From Saprospirales bacterium (GTDB lineage Bacteria; Bacteroidota; Bacteroidia; Chitinophagales; JADIYW01): a DNA stretch of 64,000 nucleotides. The notes under the pieces were generated by a model, which was given only the letters and a program-made list of their open reading frames with translations, was not told the DNA's origin and made no database searches. Numbering within the stretch: position 1 is the first letter of the stretch; the number at the start of each line of letters is the position of its first letter. The stretch covers positions 1-64,000 of the forward strand of contig JADJSS010000016.1 of the NCBI GenBank assembly GCA_016711605.1, in the 5' to 3' direction. The translations under genes and the position numbers were made by a program. Below, one piece after another: positions 27,825 to 37,217 of the stretch.

Positions 27825-29546
27825 TTATGTTAAAAGTAACCATTTTTTTAATAGTTTTTGTTGTTTTTCACTAGAATTCTCCATTTTTTCCAGTTTATAA
27901 TTTACTTTTTTATCATTTGTCAACTCAATTTTTATAGATTTTAAAATACCTTTTCTAGAAACTAAAACATCAATTGTTTCCGCAACTGTTTTATGTTCAT
28001 ATATTTTTTTAAAATCTTCTGTCACTCTAAAGTTGTCAATTGCAATAATTTCATCTTCCACATTCAAACCACCAATATATGCGCCAAATCCTTTTTCCAG
28101 TTTTGTTATAACTAATTTTCGTTCTCTATATTGTGTTTCCAATCCTAAATAAATGTTATTTTCAACAGTATTATTTTTTAAATAAATGCCAATTTTTTCA
28201 AAATAAGTTTCAATATTTATTCGCTCAATTCCATAAATAAAATCATCAAAAAAAGTTTGTAATGATTGATTAGCGATTGTTTCAAAAGTTTCCTGAATTT
28301 CTTTCTCTGTAAACCCAACTTCAGGTTTTGCCACATATTTTTGATACAATAAATGCATCACATCGTCAATGCTTCTTTCACCATCAGTTGCATCTAGAAT
28401 AATAAAATCTAACAGCATCGCAACAATTGAACCTTTTGTATAATAGCTGATTTGTGAATTTATAGAATTTTCATTTTGGCGATAATATTTTAACCAAGTA
28501 TCAAAACTCGCTTCTGCTAAAGATTGCGTTTCAATGCCAGGTGTATTAAAAACAGTATTGATATTTTGCGCAACAATATCTAAAAAATCATCTTGCTTGG
28601 TAACACCAGCGCGATAACAAATATAGTCGTCGTAATAACTCGTCACACCTTCAAAAAACCATAATAATTTCGTGTAATTTTCTTCATTGTAATTAAACGA
28701 ACTCAATTCAAAAGGACGAATGCGTTTCACATTCCATAAATGAAAATATTCGTGCGCTAATAAACTAATAGGTCTTTGATAATTTTTTTCGCCATAACTC
28801 CAACGTATGATATGATTTACCGAAGAATTTAAATGTTCTAAACCACCAAAACTTTTTTCAGTATTGTGTATAATAAACACATACTCTTTACATGGATGCG
28901 AACCAAAAATGTCAGTTTCTACTTCAATAATCGCTTTTAAATCGGCAATTAGTTTTTCGATATTACAATTGCTTTCTCCATAAATAGCCAACTCATGCGA
29001 TACATTTGCAGCTTCAAAAAAATATGAAAAATGATTGCCAATTTCTATTGGCGAATCAATCAATTCATTAATATTTGCTGCAGTTCTCAGCCATTTGTAG
29101 TTGTCTTTTTGTTGTAAAGATGTAGAAATATTTTTCCAGTTTTGAAATGGAATAATTTCAACATCAACAGCATTATTTTCAAATCCATCTACAAATAAAA
29201 AAGTTGGCGCACCGTTGATTAATGCATGTGCTTCATCTACAAAATTAGTGCGAACCGATTCTTCAAAGCAATATGTTTTGTAATGAATCGTAATTTCATT
29301 TTCATTATGAAGATTTACGTTCCAAGTATTTTTATCAATTTTATCTAAACGTTTGGACTCTTGATTCTTGGCTCTTGATTCAACAAAATCAATATTCTTC
29401 TGAAACTCACGAATTAAATAAGAACCTGGCGACCAAACCGCCATTTTTAAGTTCAATTCTTTTACTTCAATGTCAGAAATATGCATTTCCACTTCTGCAT
29501 AATGCGTATGTGGTTCAGGAAACGATATAGAGTATTTTATGTTCAT
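27825..29546 (-). CDS. M61-family metallopeptidase with C-terminal PDZ domain
   Basis: 573 residues, glycyl-aminopeptidase family M61. The N-terminal beta domain (MNIKYSISFPEPHTHYAEVEM...) is followed by the gluzincin core with the zinc motif LLAHEYFHLWNVKRIRP (HExxH at about residue 268) and the downstream EGVTSYYDDYICYRAG, which supplies the third ligand Glu. A PDZ-like region near the C-terminus (KLEKGFGAYIGGLNVEDEIIAIDNFRV) probably helps bind substrate. No signal peptide is evident, so the location is uncertain. The gene opens a minus-strand pair with the small protein that follows. Confidence 0.88.
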   Translation of the reverse strand: MNIKYSISFPEPHTHYAEVEMHISDIEVKELNLKMAVWSPGSYLIREFQKNIDFVESRAKNQESKRLDKIDKNTWNVNLHNENEITIHYKTYCFEESVRTNFVDEAHALINGAPTFLFVDGFENNAVDVEIIPFQNWKNISTSLQQKDNYKWLRTAANINELIDSPIEIGNHFSYFFEAANVSHELAIYGESNCNIEKLIADLKAIIEVETDIFGSHPCKEYVFIIHNTEKSFGGLEHLNSSVNHIIRWSYGEKNYQRPISLLAHEYFHLWNVKRIRPFELSSFNYNEENYTKLLWFFEGVTSYYDDYICYRAGVTKQDDFLDIVAQNINTVFNTPGIETQSLAEASFDTWLKYYRQNENSINSQISYYTKGSIVAMLLDFIILDATDGERSIDDVMHLLYQKYVAKPEVGFTEKEIQETFETIANQSLQTFFDDFIYGIERINIETYFEKIGIYLKNNTVENNIYLGLETQYRERKLVITKLEKGFGAYIGGLNVEDEIIAIDNFRVTEDFKKIYEHKTVAETIDVLVSRKGILKSIKIELTNDKKVNYKLEKMENSSEKQQKLLKKWLLLT

Positions 29547-29566
29547 TTTTTGTTTTTTATTTTAAT

Positions 29567-29636
29567 CTTGAGACAAGTTCAAAATGATATTGACACAGTG
29601 CCGCGACGATGTCATGACGAATTTATTTCGGCATCT
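29567..29636. repeat. Dispersed repeats in the M61 upstream spacer
   Basis: 29567-29587 (cttgagacaagttcaaaatga) is a diverged reverse-strand copy of the GTCATTCTGAGCTTGTCGAAG word. 29613-29636 contains catgacgaatttatttcggcatct, an imperfect palindrome. The plus-strand reading frame across these (29481-29744) is not a gene. Confidence 0.5.
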
Positions 29637-29647
29637 ATAATTTTGTT

Positions 29648-30010
29648 CTACAGTAAATCAACCACCAAATGCATAATACCAAATGGAATTAAACAAGATG
29701 AGACTACAAAAGTATATAAAATAAATGTTCTTTTGGGTGAATGAAAGTCAACTAAATCGTTATTAAAATTCATATTATCAAGCATCCAAAGTAGTGTGAA
29801 GCATAAATTGCAGATAATCGCATAAATTACACCAATAATGATAGAAATAATGAAAAACTGCCAATCAAACGTTGTGCCTTTTTTCATCCAAATGTTTAGC
29901 AATATCACTATAAAAATACCAATACAACCAACAATAATATTGTATTTCAGTCGGCGCATTTCCCACCAGGTTTTGGCTGGTATTTGTGTGGCATTTTGAG
30001 CAGTTTTCAT
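29648..30010 (-). CDS. Three-helix membrane protein, tandem copy B
   Basis: 120 residues. The N-terminus has a conserved (T/E)WWE(M/N)RR(L/W)KYN motif, followed by three hydrophobic segments at about residues 26-42, 51-75 and 95-115. Length and layout equal those of the gene upstream (30007-30369), with which it overlaps by 4 bases (ATGA). No known family was recognised. The pair is probably a tandem duplication producing related membrane subunits. Confidence 0.65.
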   Translation of the reverse strand: MKTAQNATQIPAKTWWEMRRLKYNIIVGCIGIFIVILLNIWMKKGTTFDWQFFIISIIIGVIYAIICNLCFTLLWMLDNMNFNNDLVDFHSPKRTFILYTFVVSSCLIPFGIMHLVVDLL

Positions 30011-30369
30011 TTGATCTTTGTTCCAATTATAATAATAAAAAAAGGAAATGTTATCGTGAATATAACAAATAATACATATTGATATTTTCTTTTATTCAGA
30101 TCAAAATAAGTATTAGATTTTTTTACCGACAGGTATTCTACGACCCAAAAAATTGTATAAAAGATATTTAATAAAAGTACAATAAAAATTAAACCTATTA
30201 CTACTACTCTTGCTATGCTTTGTCCTTCAGCACTATTTCCACCAAGTATTAGAATGATTATTGAAATTATACCAAAATATGCTAAACAAATTTTGTTGTA
30301 TTTCCAACGTCTGTTTTCCCACCATTCTTTAGGAGAAATATCATTTTTTTTATTTAATTCTTTATCCAA
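30007..30369 (-). CDS. Three-helix membrane protein, tandem copy A
   Basis: 120 residues with an EWWENRRWKYNKICLAYFGI start motif, matching copy B (TWWEMRRLKYNIIVGCIGI), and hydrophobic segments at about 30-45, 55-78 and 97-116. It contains no charged active-site motif. It is first in a two-gene minus-strand unit and translationally coupled to copy B. The function is unknown. Confidence 0.65.
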   Translation of the reverse strand: MDKELNKKNDISPKEWWENRRWKYNKICLAYFGIISIIILILGGNSAEGQSIARVVVIGLIFIVLLLNIFYTIFWVVEYLSVKKSNTYFDLNKRKYQYVLFVIFTITFPFFIIIIGTKIK

Positions 30370-30464
30370 TTGTTTTTCATTAATTTTTTGACTTTTAAGC
30401 AGTCTATTTACAGATTCAAAGCATTTAGTTGTTATAACAACTAACGGAAATCCTTTTTTTATCC

Positions 30465-30472
30465 TATCTTTG
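30465..30472 (+). promoter_or_regulatory. Bacteroidota-type -7 box (TATCTTTG) before rocD
   Basis: An exact TAnnTTTG match 20 bases before the rocD ATG. A -33 TTTG at standard spacing was not found. Confidence 0.45.
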
Positions 30473-30492
30473 TAGCTGTAAAAATACTAAAT

Positions 30493-31752
30493 ATGAACAA
30501 TTTATCAGCACAACAAATCATCGCTTTAGAAGAAAAATACGGCGCACATAATTACCATCCATTACCTGTTGTATTAGCAAAAGGAAAAGGCGTGCATGTT
30601 TGGGACGTTGATGGCAAACAATACCTCGATTTTTTATCATCGTATTCAGCAGTAAATCAAGGTCATTGTCATCCAAGAATTGTAAAAGCAATGCAAGCAC
30701 AAGCAGAAGTATTGACTTTAACTTCGCGTGCGTTTCATAGTAATTTATTAGGTGTTTACATGGAATACATTACACAATTATTAGGTTATGATAAGGTATT
30801 GCCAATGAATACAGGTGTTGAAGGTGGCGAAACGGCTTTCAAATTAGCGCGTCGCTGGAGTTATGATGTAAAAGGTGTTGAAAAAAATAAAGCAGTTATC
30901 ATTGTTGCTGAAAATAATTTTTGGGGTCGCTCTATTGCAGCTATTTCTTCTTCAACAGACCCAAGTTCTTATGGTGGATTTGGTCCTTATGTGCCAGGAA
31001 TTGTAAAAATTCCTTACAATAATGTAGTCGCTTTAGAAGAAGCATTGCAAGATAAAAATGTGGCTGCTTTTATGGTAGAACCGATTCAAGGTGAAGCTGG
31101 TGTGGTAGTGCCTGATGCTGGTTATTTAACGAAAGTTCGTGAATTATGCACGAAGTATAATGTATTGTTCATCGCTGATGAAGTGCAAACAGGTATTGCA
31201 CGCACAGGAAAGATGATGGCTTGCGACCATGAAAATATAAAACCAGATATTTTGGTATTAGGCAAAGCATTAAGTGGTGGCACCATGCCGGTAAGTGCAG
31301 TGTTGGCAAACGACGACATAATGTTATGCATTAAGCCAGGCGAACATGGTAGCACGTTTGGTGGAAATCCGTTGGCGTGTGCAGTAGCGATGGAAAGTTT
31401 AAAAGTAATAGTAGAAGAGAAGCTAGCAGAAAATTCTGAGAAAATGGGCGAAGTATTCAGAACTGAATTGCGTAACTTAAATCATCCAATTATTGAATTG
31501 GTGCGTGGTAAAGGTTTACTGAATGCAATGGTGATTAAAACCGGCGAAGAGACAGAACACAATTGGAATACAGATGGTGAATTGGCTTGGAATTTATGTT
31601 TAAAAATGCGTGATAATGGTTTGTTAGCAAAACCAACACACGGAAATATTATTCGTTTCGCACCACCATTGGTAATTACCGAAGCACAAATTCATGAAGC
31701 AGTAAGTATCATTAAAACTTCTATCGATCAAACGGTTTCTGTTGCAGTATAA
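30493..31752 (+). CDS. rocD: Ornithine aminotransferase
   Basis: Transfers the delta-amino group of ornithine to 2-oxoglutarate, giving glutamate semialdehyde, which links arginine and proline metabolism. A 419-residue class III PLP aminotransferase. The start EKYGAHNYHPLPVVLAKGKGVHVWDVDGK and LDFLSSYSAVNQGHCHPRI are typical of ornithine transaminase. Other landmarks: MNTGVEGGETAFKLAR, PIQGEAGV, LFIADEVQTGIARTGKM, the PLP lysine in LVLGKALSGG, and HGSTFGGNPLACAVA. It has its own promoter. The bestrophin gene follows after 22 bases. Confidence 0.93.
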   Translation: MNNLSAQQIIALEEKYGAHNYHPLPVVLAKGKGVHVWDVDGKQYLDFLSSYSAVNQGHCHPRIVKAMQAQAEVLTLTSRAFHSNLLGVYMEYITQLLGYDKVLPMNTGVEGGETAFKLARRWSYDVKGVEKNKAVIIVAENNFWGRSIAAISSSTDPSSYGGFGPYVPGIVKIPYNNVVALEEALQDKNVAAFMVEPIQGEAGVVVPDAGYLTKVRELCTKYNVLFIADEVQTGIARTGKMMACDHENIKPDILVLGKALSGGTMPVSAVLANDDIMLCIKPGEHGSTFGGNPLACAVAMESLKVIVEEKLAENSEKMGEVFRTELRNLNHPIIELVRGKGLLNAMVIKTGEETEHNWNTDGELAWNLCLKMRDNGLLAKPTHGNIIRFAPPLVITEAQIHEAVSIIKTSIDQTVSVAV

Positions 31753-31774
31753 TTTAAAAATTTACCATTAAAGT

Positions 31775-32674
31775 ATGATTGCATATAATCCAAAAAGTTG
31801 GTTCACATTTATATTTAAACTACACAAAGCCGATACTATTCAACGTTTATTTCCAATGTTGATTTTAATTGGATTGTATGCTGCAGCAATTGTTTTTTTA
31901 GAATTAAATGTTTTTAAATTAAGTAAAGAACATTTGGCTAAAAATCTTACTGTTGTCCATAGTTTACTCGGTTTGGTGCTTTCCTTATTGTTAGTTTTCA
32001 GAACTAATACAGCATACGATAGATGGTGGGAAGGCAGACGACTTTGGGGCCAATTGGTCAACTCATCCAGAAGTTTAGCAATTAAATTAGATGCTATTTT
32101 TACTGCAGACGACCACGATAACAGAACATTTTTTGCAGAAAGCATTAGCTTGTATGCTTCTGTTTTAAGCAGTCATTTAGCTGCAGAATCAACGCGTTTA
32201 ATTTTAGATGAAATAGAACATCCAGAATTAGAAAATATTGATGAACAAGCGCACCACATGCCTAATCAAATAGCCATGATATTGATGAATAGAACGCATG
32301 AATTATTGCAATCAAAAAAAATAATTCCTGAACATTTATTATTTATCAATAACGAACTGACTTCATTTACAGATGTTTGTGGTGGTTGCGAACGCATTAA
32401 AAACACACCGATTCCGTTTTCCTATAATTTATTTATCAAGAAATTTATTTTCTTTTATGTGATGTCGTTTCCATATGGTTTTGTGTTTTCACTTGGCTAT
32501 TTTGTGATTCCAGTAATGATGTTTATTTTTTATGTATTGGTAAGTTTAGAGTTGATTGCAGAAGAAATTGAAGATCCATTTAACCGCGATCCAAATGATT
32601 TGCCAACAAACAAAATTGCTAAAAATATCAATAAGAATGTAAATGAAATATTGCTTTTTCAAAAAAACAATTAA
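31775..32674 (+). CDS. Bestrophin-family anion channel
   Basis: A 299-residue membrane protein of the bestrophin/UPF0187 family, which form pentameric anion channels. Landmarks: SWFTFIFKLHKADTIQRLFP at the N-terminus, the pore helix LLVFRTNTAYDRWWEGRRLWGQLVNSSR, and CGGCERIKNTPIPFSYNLFIKKFIFFYV. Membrane segments are at about residues 22-42, 58-75, 225-240 and 245-262. The C-terminal EIEDPFNRDPNDLP is also conserved in the family. Likely an inner-membrane channel for ion or osmotic balance. Confidence 0.88.
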   Translation: MIAYNPKSWFTFIFKLHKADTIQRLFPMLILIGLYAAAIVFLELNVFKLSKEHLAKNLTVVHSLLGLVLSLLLVFRTNTAYDRWWEGRRLWGQLVNSSRSLAIKLDAIFTADDHDNRTFFAESISLYASVLSSHLAAESTRLILDEIEHPELENIDEQAHHMPNQIAMILMNRTHELLQSKKIIPEHLLFINNELTSFTDVCGGCERIKNTPIPFSYNLFIKKFIFFYVMSFPYGFVFSLGYFVIPVMMFIFYVLVSLELIAEEIEDPFNRDPNDLPTNKIAKNINKNVNEILLFQKNN

Positions 32675-32691
32675 CGATTTACACTGATTAG

Positions 32692-33501
32692 CTAATCTTC
32701 AAATATTGGTGTTTGCTTTGTCATACTTGCTTGAAATGCTGACATTAAATCGTTAGAATAAAATTGTGCAGCATTCCAATTTGCCATGTATTCTAAACTT
32801 TCATTTACTGAATGATCTCGTGCAAAAATGATATTTCGTTTGGAACCTCGAACAGACAATGGTGATTTACTGGCAATTAACTCAGCTATTGACGTAACAG
32901 CTTTTAATAACTCGGTTTTGTTTTCAAAAACGTTATTTACTAAACCACATTTCAATGCTTCATCAGCAGTTAAATTTCTGCCAGTGTATGCTAATTCACG
33001 AGTCATACCATCTGAAATAATTTTCGGCAAACGTTGTAAAGTACCAATATCTGCTACCATTCCTAAGTCAATTTCTTTTATACAGAAATAAGCATCTTTT
33101 GTGCAATAACGCATATCTGTTGCCGAAATCATATCTAAGCCAGCGCCAATGCAACCACCATGTATAGCAGATAAAACTGGTTTTGAAATCTTTTCAAAAG
33201 TGGAAATGATATCTTGAAAATCGAGTAATAATTTTCTGAATTTTTCCCGTTTTCTACCATCGCATTTGTCGTTCGTTTTTTCATTTGTTGACATCAACAT
33301 GGTTAAATCAATTCCACCACAAAATAATTTTTCACCAGCACCACTAAAAACAATGGCTCTGATTTCTGGTGTTTCATCACAAAACAATAATGCTTTTTTT
33401 AATTCTATCCACGATTCTTCGTTCATAGAATTCGCCTTTTCTGGTCTGTTAATCGTTAAGTGCGCTACTTTATTTTCTACTGTAAGCGTTAGATATTTCA
33501 T
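32692..33501 (-). CDS. Enoyl-CoA hydratase/isomerase (crotonase family)
   Basis: 269 residues from MKYLTLTVENKVAHLTINRPEK (an ATG two codons upstream is also possible). Crotonase-fold motifs: the NRPEKANSMN loop, oxyanion-hole FSGAGEKLFCGGIDLTML, and SAIHGGCIGAGLDMISATDMRYCT followed by the acidic residues in FCIKEIDLGMVADIGTLQRLP. The EIDLGMVADIG pattern recalls dienoyl-CoA isomerases of the ECH1 type. Substrate not certain. Convergent with the bestrophin gene. Confidence 0.85.
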   Translation of the reverse strand: MKYLTLTVENKVAHLTINRPEKANSMNEESWIELKKALLFCDETPEIRAIVFSGAGEKLFCGGIDLTMLMSTNEKTNDKCDGRKREKFRKLLLDFQDIISTFEKISKPVLSAIHGGCIGAGLDMISATDMRYCTKDAYFCIKEIDLGMVADIGTLQRLPKIISDGMTRELAYTGRNLTADEALKCGLVNNVFENKTELLKAVTSIAELIASKSPLSVRGSKRNIIFARDHSVNESLEYMANWNAAQFYSNDLMSAFQASMTKQTPIFED

Positions 33502-33555
33502 TTCCATATTAATTGAGATTTAGATAACTCACTAATTTTTTTTATAATTTAAGAA

Positions 33556-34206
33556 TTAAATTTTTTGCAATTCATCGCTTTCATGTTTGAAAATTCCTTT
33601 GTCATTTAATTTAGAATAATGCACCATGGCTTTTGCAATTTGAGCTGCAGTTATTGATTTATATTTCTTTAAACCACCAATCATCAATGCATCAAAAACT
33701 GGTGCCAATTTTTGCGCAATGCCTTCGCCAGTTCGGCTTTCGGTTCGTTCGCCAATAATTAAGCTTGGCTGCAAAATATGAAAGCTGTCAAAATTTAATT
33801 TGCTCACTTCATCTTCCAATTCGCCTTTCACTTGGTTATAAAAAATCATCGAATTTTTAGAAGCACCTAATGCAGTTATCAGCAAATAGGTTGAAGTACC
33901 GTTTTGCTTTGCCAATTGCGCTATTTTAAAAGGATATTCAAAGTCAACTTTCTTAAATGCTTCTTTTGAACCAGCAACTTTTATGGTAGTTCCTAAACAA
34001 CAAAAAACAGCATCGGCTTTTATTTCGGCAGCGTAATTATCTAATTTATTAAAATCAACCAAAACTTCTTTCAGTTTAGCATTGCTTTTACCTAATGATT
34101 TTCTTGTCAATACAATTACTTTTTCAAAATAAGTATCAGCCAATAATTGTTCTAAAACCAATCCACCAACCAAACCTGTGGCACCAACTAATAATGCAGT
34201 TTTCAT
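33556..34206 (-). CDS. NAD(P)-binding Rossmann protein (atypical SDR, HTATIP2-like)
   Basis: 216 residues from MKTALLVGATGLVGGLVLEQLL, a perfect GxxGxxG dinucleotide-binding start. The start 33 bases upstream was rejected because it precedes the beta strand. Other signs: DAVFCCLGTTIKVAGSKEAF, FKKVDFEYPFKIAQLAKQNG, YLLITALGASKNSMIFYNQVKGELED (SDR-like Tyr-x-x-x-Lys equivalent) and HILQPSLIIGERTESRTGE. The family is often labelled oxidoreductase or nucleoside-diphosphate-sugar epimerase. Its reaction is unknown. Confidence 0.8.
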   Translation of the reverse strand: MKTALLVGATGLVGGLVLEQLLADTYFEKVIVLTRKSLGKSNAKLKEVLVDFNKLDNYAAEIKADAVFCCLGTTIKVAGSKEAFKKVDFEYPFKIAQLAKQNGTSTYLLITALGASKNSMIFYNQVKGELEDEVSKLNFDSFHILQPSLIIGERTESRTGEGIAQKLAPVFDALMIGGLKKYKSITAAQIAKAMVHYSKLNDKGIFKHESDELQKI

Positions 34207-34271
34207 AATTTTTTTTATCAAAATTAAACAATATTTCACTTAATACTTAATACTTATTACTTTTGCCTATT

Positions 34272-35123
34272 ATGATATTATTCGCAGATTCTGGTTCTAC
34301 CAAAACAAGTTGGTTGTTATACAATCCAACCAATAAAACAAAAACCTATTTTGATACTTTAGGCATCAATCCAACCGTGCAAAGCCACGAAGAAATTTTG
34401 CAAAAAATACACACCAATCAGAACTTACTTGCAGTTGCCAATTCTGTAGAAAGTGTCCGTTTTTATGGTGCTGGTTGTTCCAGTGATGAAAGAAATGCAT
34501 TAGTAGAAAATGCATTGAAAACTGTTTTCAAAAATGCAAAAAACATCAATGTTGACCATGATATGAAAGCAGCAGCTATTGCTATTTGTGGCAGCGAGCC
34601 AGGTATTGCCTGCATTTTAGGAACTGGATCTAATTCAATTTTTTATGATGGTGAAAATCTAACCGAATCATATGCTGGCATTGGTTATATATTAGGCGAT
34701 GAAGCAAGTGGCGCGTATTTTGGCAAACAAATTCTGCGCGATTTTTTATATCATTTATTGCCTGAAGAAATTAATCAGCATTTGATTGATGAATATAAAG
34801 CAGAGAAAAATGCCATTTTTCAATTAGTGTATAAAGAAGCTTCGCCGAATCGTTATTTGGCGAGTTTTGCTCCAATATTATCGAAATTCAGAGAAACCGA
34901 TTATGTGAAAGTAACACTGCAACGTGGTTTTACTGAATTCTTTGATTTTCATATTTCTTGCTTCGAAAATTATCAGGATTATCCAATTGGATTCGTGGGC
35001 TCGATAGCAATTAATTTTAAAGAAGAATTGCAACAAGTAGCAAATGATTTTGAATGCACTATCGGCAAGCTTGTAAAAAATCCGATTGACGATATTGCTG
35101 ATTATTTTATTATGAATGAATAA
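34272..35123 (+). CDS. N-acetylglucosamine kinase-like ATPase (BadF/BadG family)
   Basis: 283 residues from MILFADSGSTKTSWLLYN, the phosphate-1 motif of the ASKHA fold. It also has VDHDMKAAAIAICGSEPGIACILGTGSNS (phosphate-2 region) and GIGYILGDEASGAYFGKQILRDFL, which match N-acetylglucosamine kinases. Probable role is phosphorylation of GlcNAc in amino-sugar recycling. A TAnnTTTG box (TACTTTTG, 34258-34265) lies only 6 bases before the ATG, suggesting a leaderless or very short-leader transcript. Confidence 0.82.
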   Translation: MILFADSGSTKTSWLLYNPTNKTKTYFDTLGINPTVQSHEEILQKIHTNQNLLAVANSVESVRFYGAGCSSDERNALVENALKTVFKNAKNINVDHDMKAAAIAICGSEPGIACILGTGSNSIFYDGENLTESYAGIGYILGDEASGAYFGKQILRDFLYHLLPEEINQHLIDEYKAEKNAIFQLVYKEASPNRYLASFAPILSKFRETDYVKVTLQRGFTEFFDFHISCFENYQDYPIGFVGSIAINFKEELQQVANDFECTIGKLVKNPIDDIADYFIMNE

Positions 35124-35168
35124 TTTTTTTATCTATTAAAGTTAATGTCAGTATAAATAAAGTTTAAA

Positions 35169-36523
35169 ATGCAGAGAAGAAAATTTATAAAAGACACCTT
35201 TAAAGGATTACCAATTTTACTTTTAACTCCAACTCTTTTAGCAAGTTCTTGTAAAAAAGAAAATGAGCCGAATGGTAAAACCGTTGTTGTTATTGGTGCT
35301 GGAATTTCAGGTTTAACAGCTGCAAAAAAACTAAAAGAAATTGGGTTTAATGTGATTGTTTTGGAAGCACAAGAAAAAGTAGGAGGACGATTAAGAACAA
35401 ATAGAACATTAGGTGTAGAATTTGATGAAGGTGCAAGTTGGATACATGGTGTAAATGGAAATCCAATTACAACATTAGCTCAACAAGCTGGAATGAATAT
35501 CTATGAAACAATAGATGAAAGCAGAAAATCTTTTGATATAGGTGGTGTTTTAAGAAATGCAACTACTTATGATAATGCAGAAGACGAACTGTATTCTATT
35601 CTTAATTCAATGATGAACAATGGAAATGCAACACAAAGTTTTGAAACTGTTTTCACCAATCTTTATCCTTTGAAAGCAAATGACCGACTTTGGAAATTTT
35701 TACTTTCTACCTACGTTTCGTTCGATACAGGTGACTTAAACAATCTTTCTTCATTGCTTTATAATGAAGGAGAAGAGTTTAATGGTGCAGAAAAAATTGC
35801 TGTAAATGGGTATGATAGAATTGCAAATTACTTAGCAAATGATTTAAATATACAAATCAATCAAAGAGTTACTAAAGTAGATTATAGCAGCAATAAAATT
35901 AAAGTAACTCATAACGGAACAATTACAGAATCGGATTTTATTATTGTTACCGTTCCATTAGGTGTTTTGAAAGCTAACAGCATTCAATTTGTTCCAAATT
36001 TACCAACAGCAAAACAAAATGCTATTCAAAAAATAGGAATGAATTGTGTAAATAAATTTTTATTAACCTGGAATACTTCATTTTGGGACGATGTTCAATA
36101 CATTTCTTATACACCAGAAATCATAGATAAATTTAATTATTTTGTAAACGTAAAAAGTTTCATCCAACTGTAAATGCATTGATGACGTTTGCTTATGCTG
36201 ATTATGCAAGGCAAACTGAAACAATGACAGACGTACAAATCATTGATGAAATTATGATTCATTTAAAAGATATTTATGGAAATAGTATTCCGAATCCAAC
36301 TTCACTTTTGAGAACTAAATGGCAGAATAATGAAAACTCATTTGGTGCATATTCTTACACAGCTGTCGGAACAGAAATGAAACATTTTGACGATTTAGCA
36401 GAAGAAATAAACGATAAAGTATTCTTTGCTGGTGAACATACAGAAGCAGATTATTTTTCTACGGTTCACGGTGCTTATTTAAGTGGAATACGAGAAGCAG
36501 ATAAAATTATTGACTTAATTTAA
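35169..36523 (+). CDS. Flavin monoamine/polyamine oxidase-like protein, exported (one frameshift)
   Basis: About 451 residues. The N-terminus has a twin-arginine-like motif (MQRRKFIKDTF) and a lipobox-like LASSC, so it may be a Tat-exported lipoprotein. The FAD-binding start is VVVIGAGISGLTAAKKL, then VLEAQEKVGGRLRTNR and FDEGASWIHGVNGNP. The C-terminal flavin motif is VFFAGEHTEADYFSTVHGAYLSGIREADKI. The frame stops at 36173, and one A added to the A run at 36152-36156 restores KKFHPTVNALMTFAYADYARQTE, continuing to 36523. This is probably a sequencing slip. Substrate (polyamine or other amine) unknown. Confidence 0.82.
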
Positions 36524-36555
36524 TTATATAACAACCTTAACTAAAAAAATATTAC

Positions 36556-37128
36556 TTGCAAGACATAGAACCATATTGGAAATGGCGCGATTTTTATACC
36601 GCTGAAGAAGACGAAAAATCACCGTTCTTTGGTCGTGAATACAGTGAGTTTCAATACACCGAAAAAATTTATAATTACTACATTCATCCACAATGGGATT
36701 TTTTTGGCAGCGAAACATTATACCTTAAATTAATTTATTGTGATTACAAAAAAAATGCTGCAGTTATTGAATTTATTGGCGAATGGAACGATTGTATTGC
36801 AAACGATATCATGTTTTTAAAACGAGATTTTATAGATGTTTTGATTGATAATGGCATCAATAAATTTATTTTAATTGGTGAAAATATCTTAGAGTTTTTT
36901 GGTGCAGGAAATGATTATTACGAAGAATGGTATGAAGATATTAAAGATGATGGTGGTTATATCATTGCCATTAATCTACGCGAACATATTATGGAAGAAA
37001 TGTACCAAAGCAACATTCATCAGTACATCAACATCAACAAAACCTACAACGATATTAATTGGCGAAAATACAAACCGTTTCATTTTATTAATTACATCGA
37101 CGATTTATTGATAAAACTAATTGCATAA
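36556..37128 (+). CDS. Conserved-looking hypothetical protein, aromatic-rich
   Basis: 190 residues from a TTG start: MQDIEPYWKWRDFYTAEEDE. Very rich in aromatic and acidic residues (YEEWYEDIKDD, YHIHPQWDFFG-like IHPQWDFFGSETLYLKL). No signal peptide and no membrane segment. The orderly hydrophobic pattern (KFILIGENILEFFGAGND, GYIIAINLREHIMEEM) argues that it is a real folded cytoplasmic protein. No family could be named. It lies between the amine oxidase and rsmI on the same strand. Confidence 0.6.
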   Translation: MQDIEPYWKWRDFYTAEEDEKSPFFGREYSEFQYTEKIYNYYIHPQWDFFGSETLYLKLIYCDYKKNAAVIEFIGEWNDCIANDIMFLKRDFIDVLIDNGINKFILIGENILEFFGAGNDYYEEWYEDIKDDGGYIIAINLREHIMEEMYQSNIHQYININKTYNDINWRKYKPFHFINYIDDLLIKLIA

Positions 37129-37217
37129 TTTTAGCATGGTAGAATTGTATAATTTTTTAAAATAAAACCACTTTACATTCTACAATTATCTAATTTTACA
37201 ATTCTACAATTAATTAC

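Noticed and set aside
30370..30492. Possible riboswitch in the spacer before rocD
   Set aside because: No stable stem set or known aptamer core was visible, only an AT-rich spacer with a -7 box.
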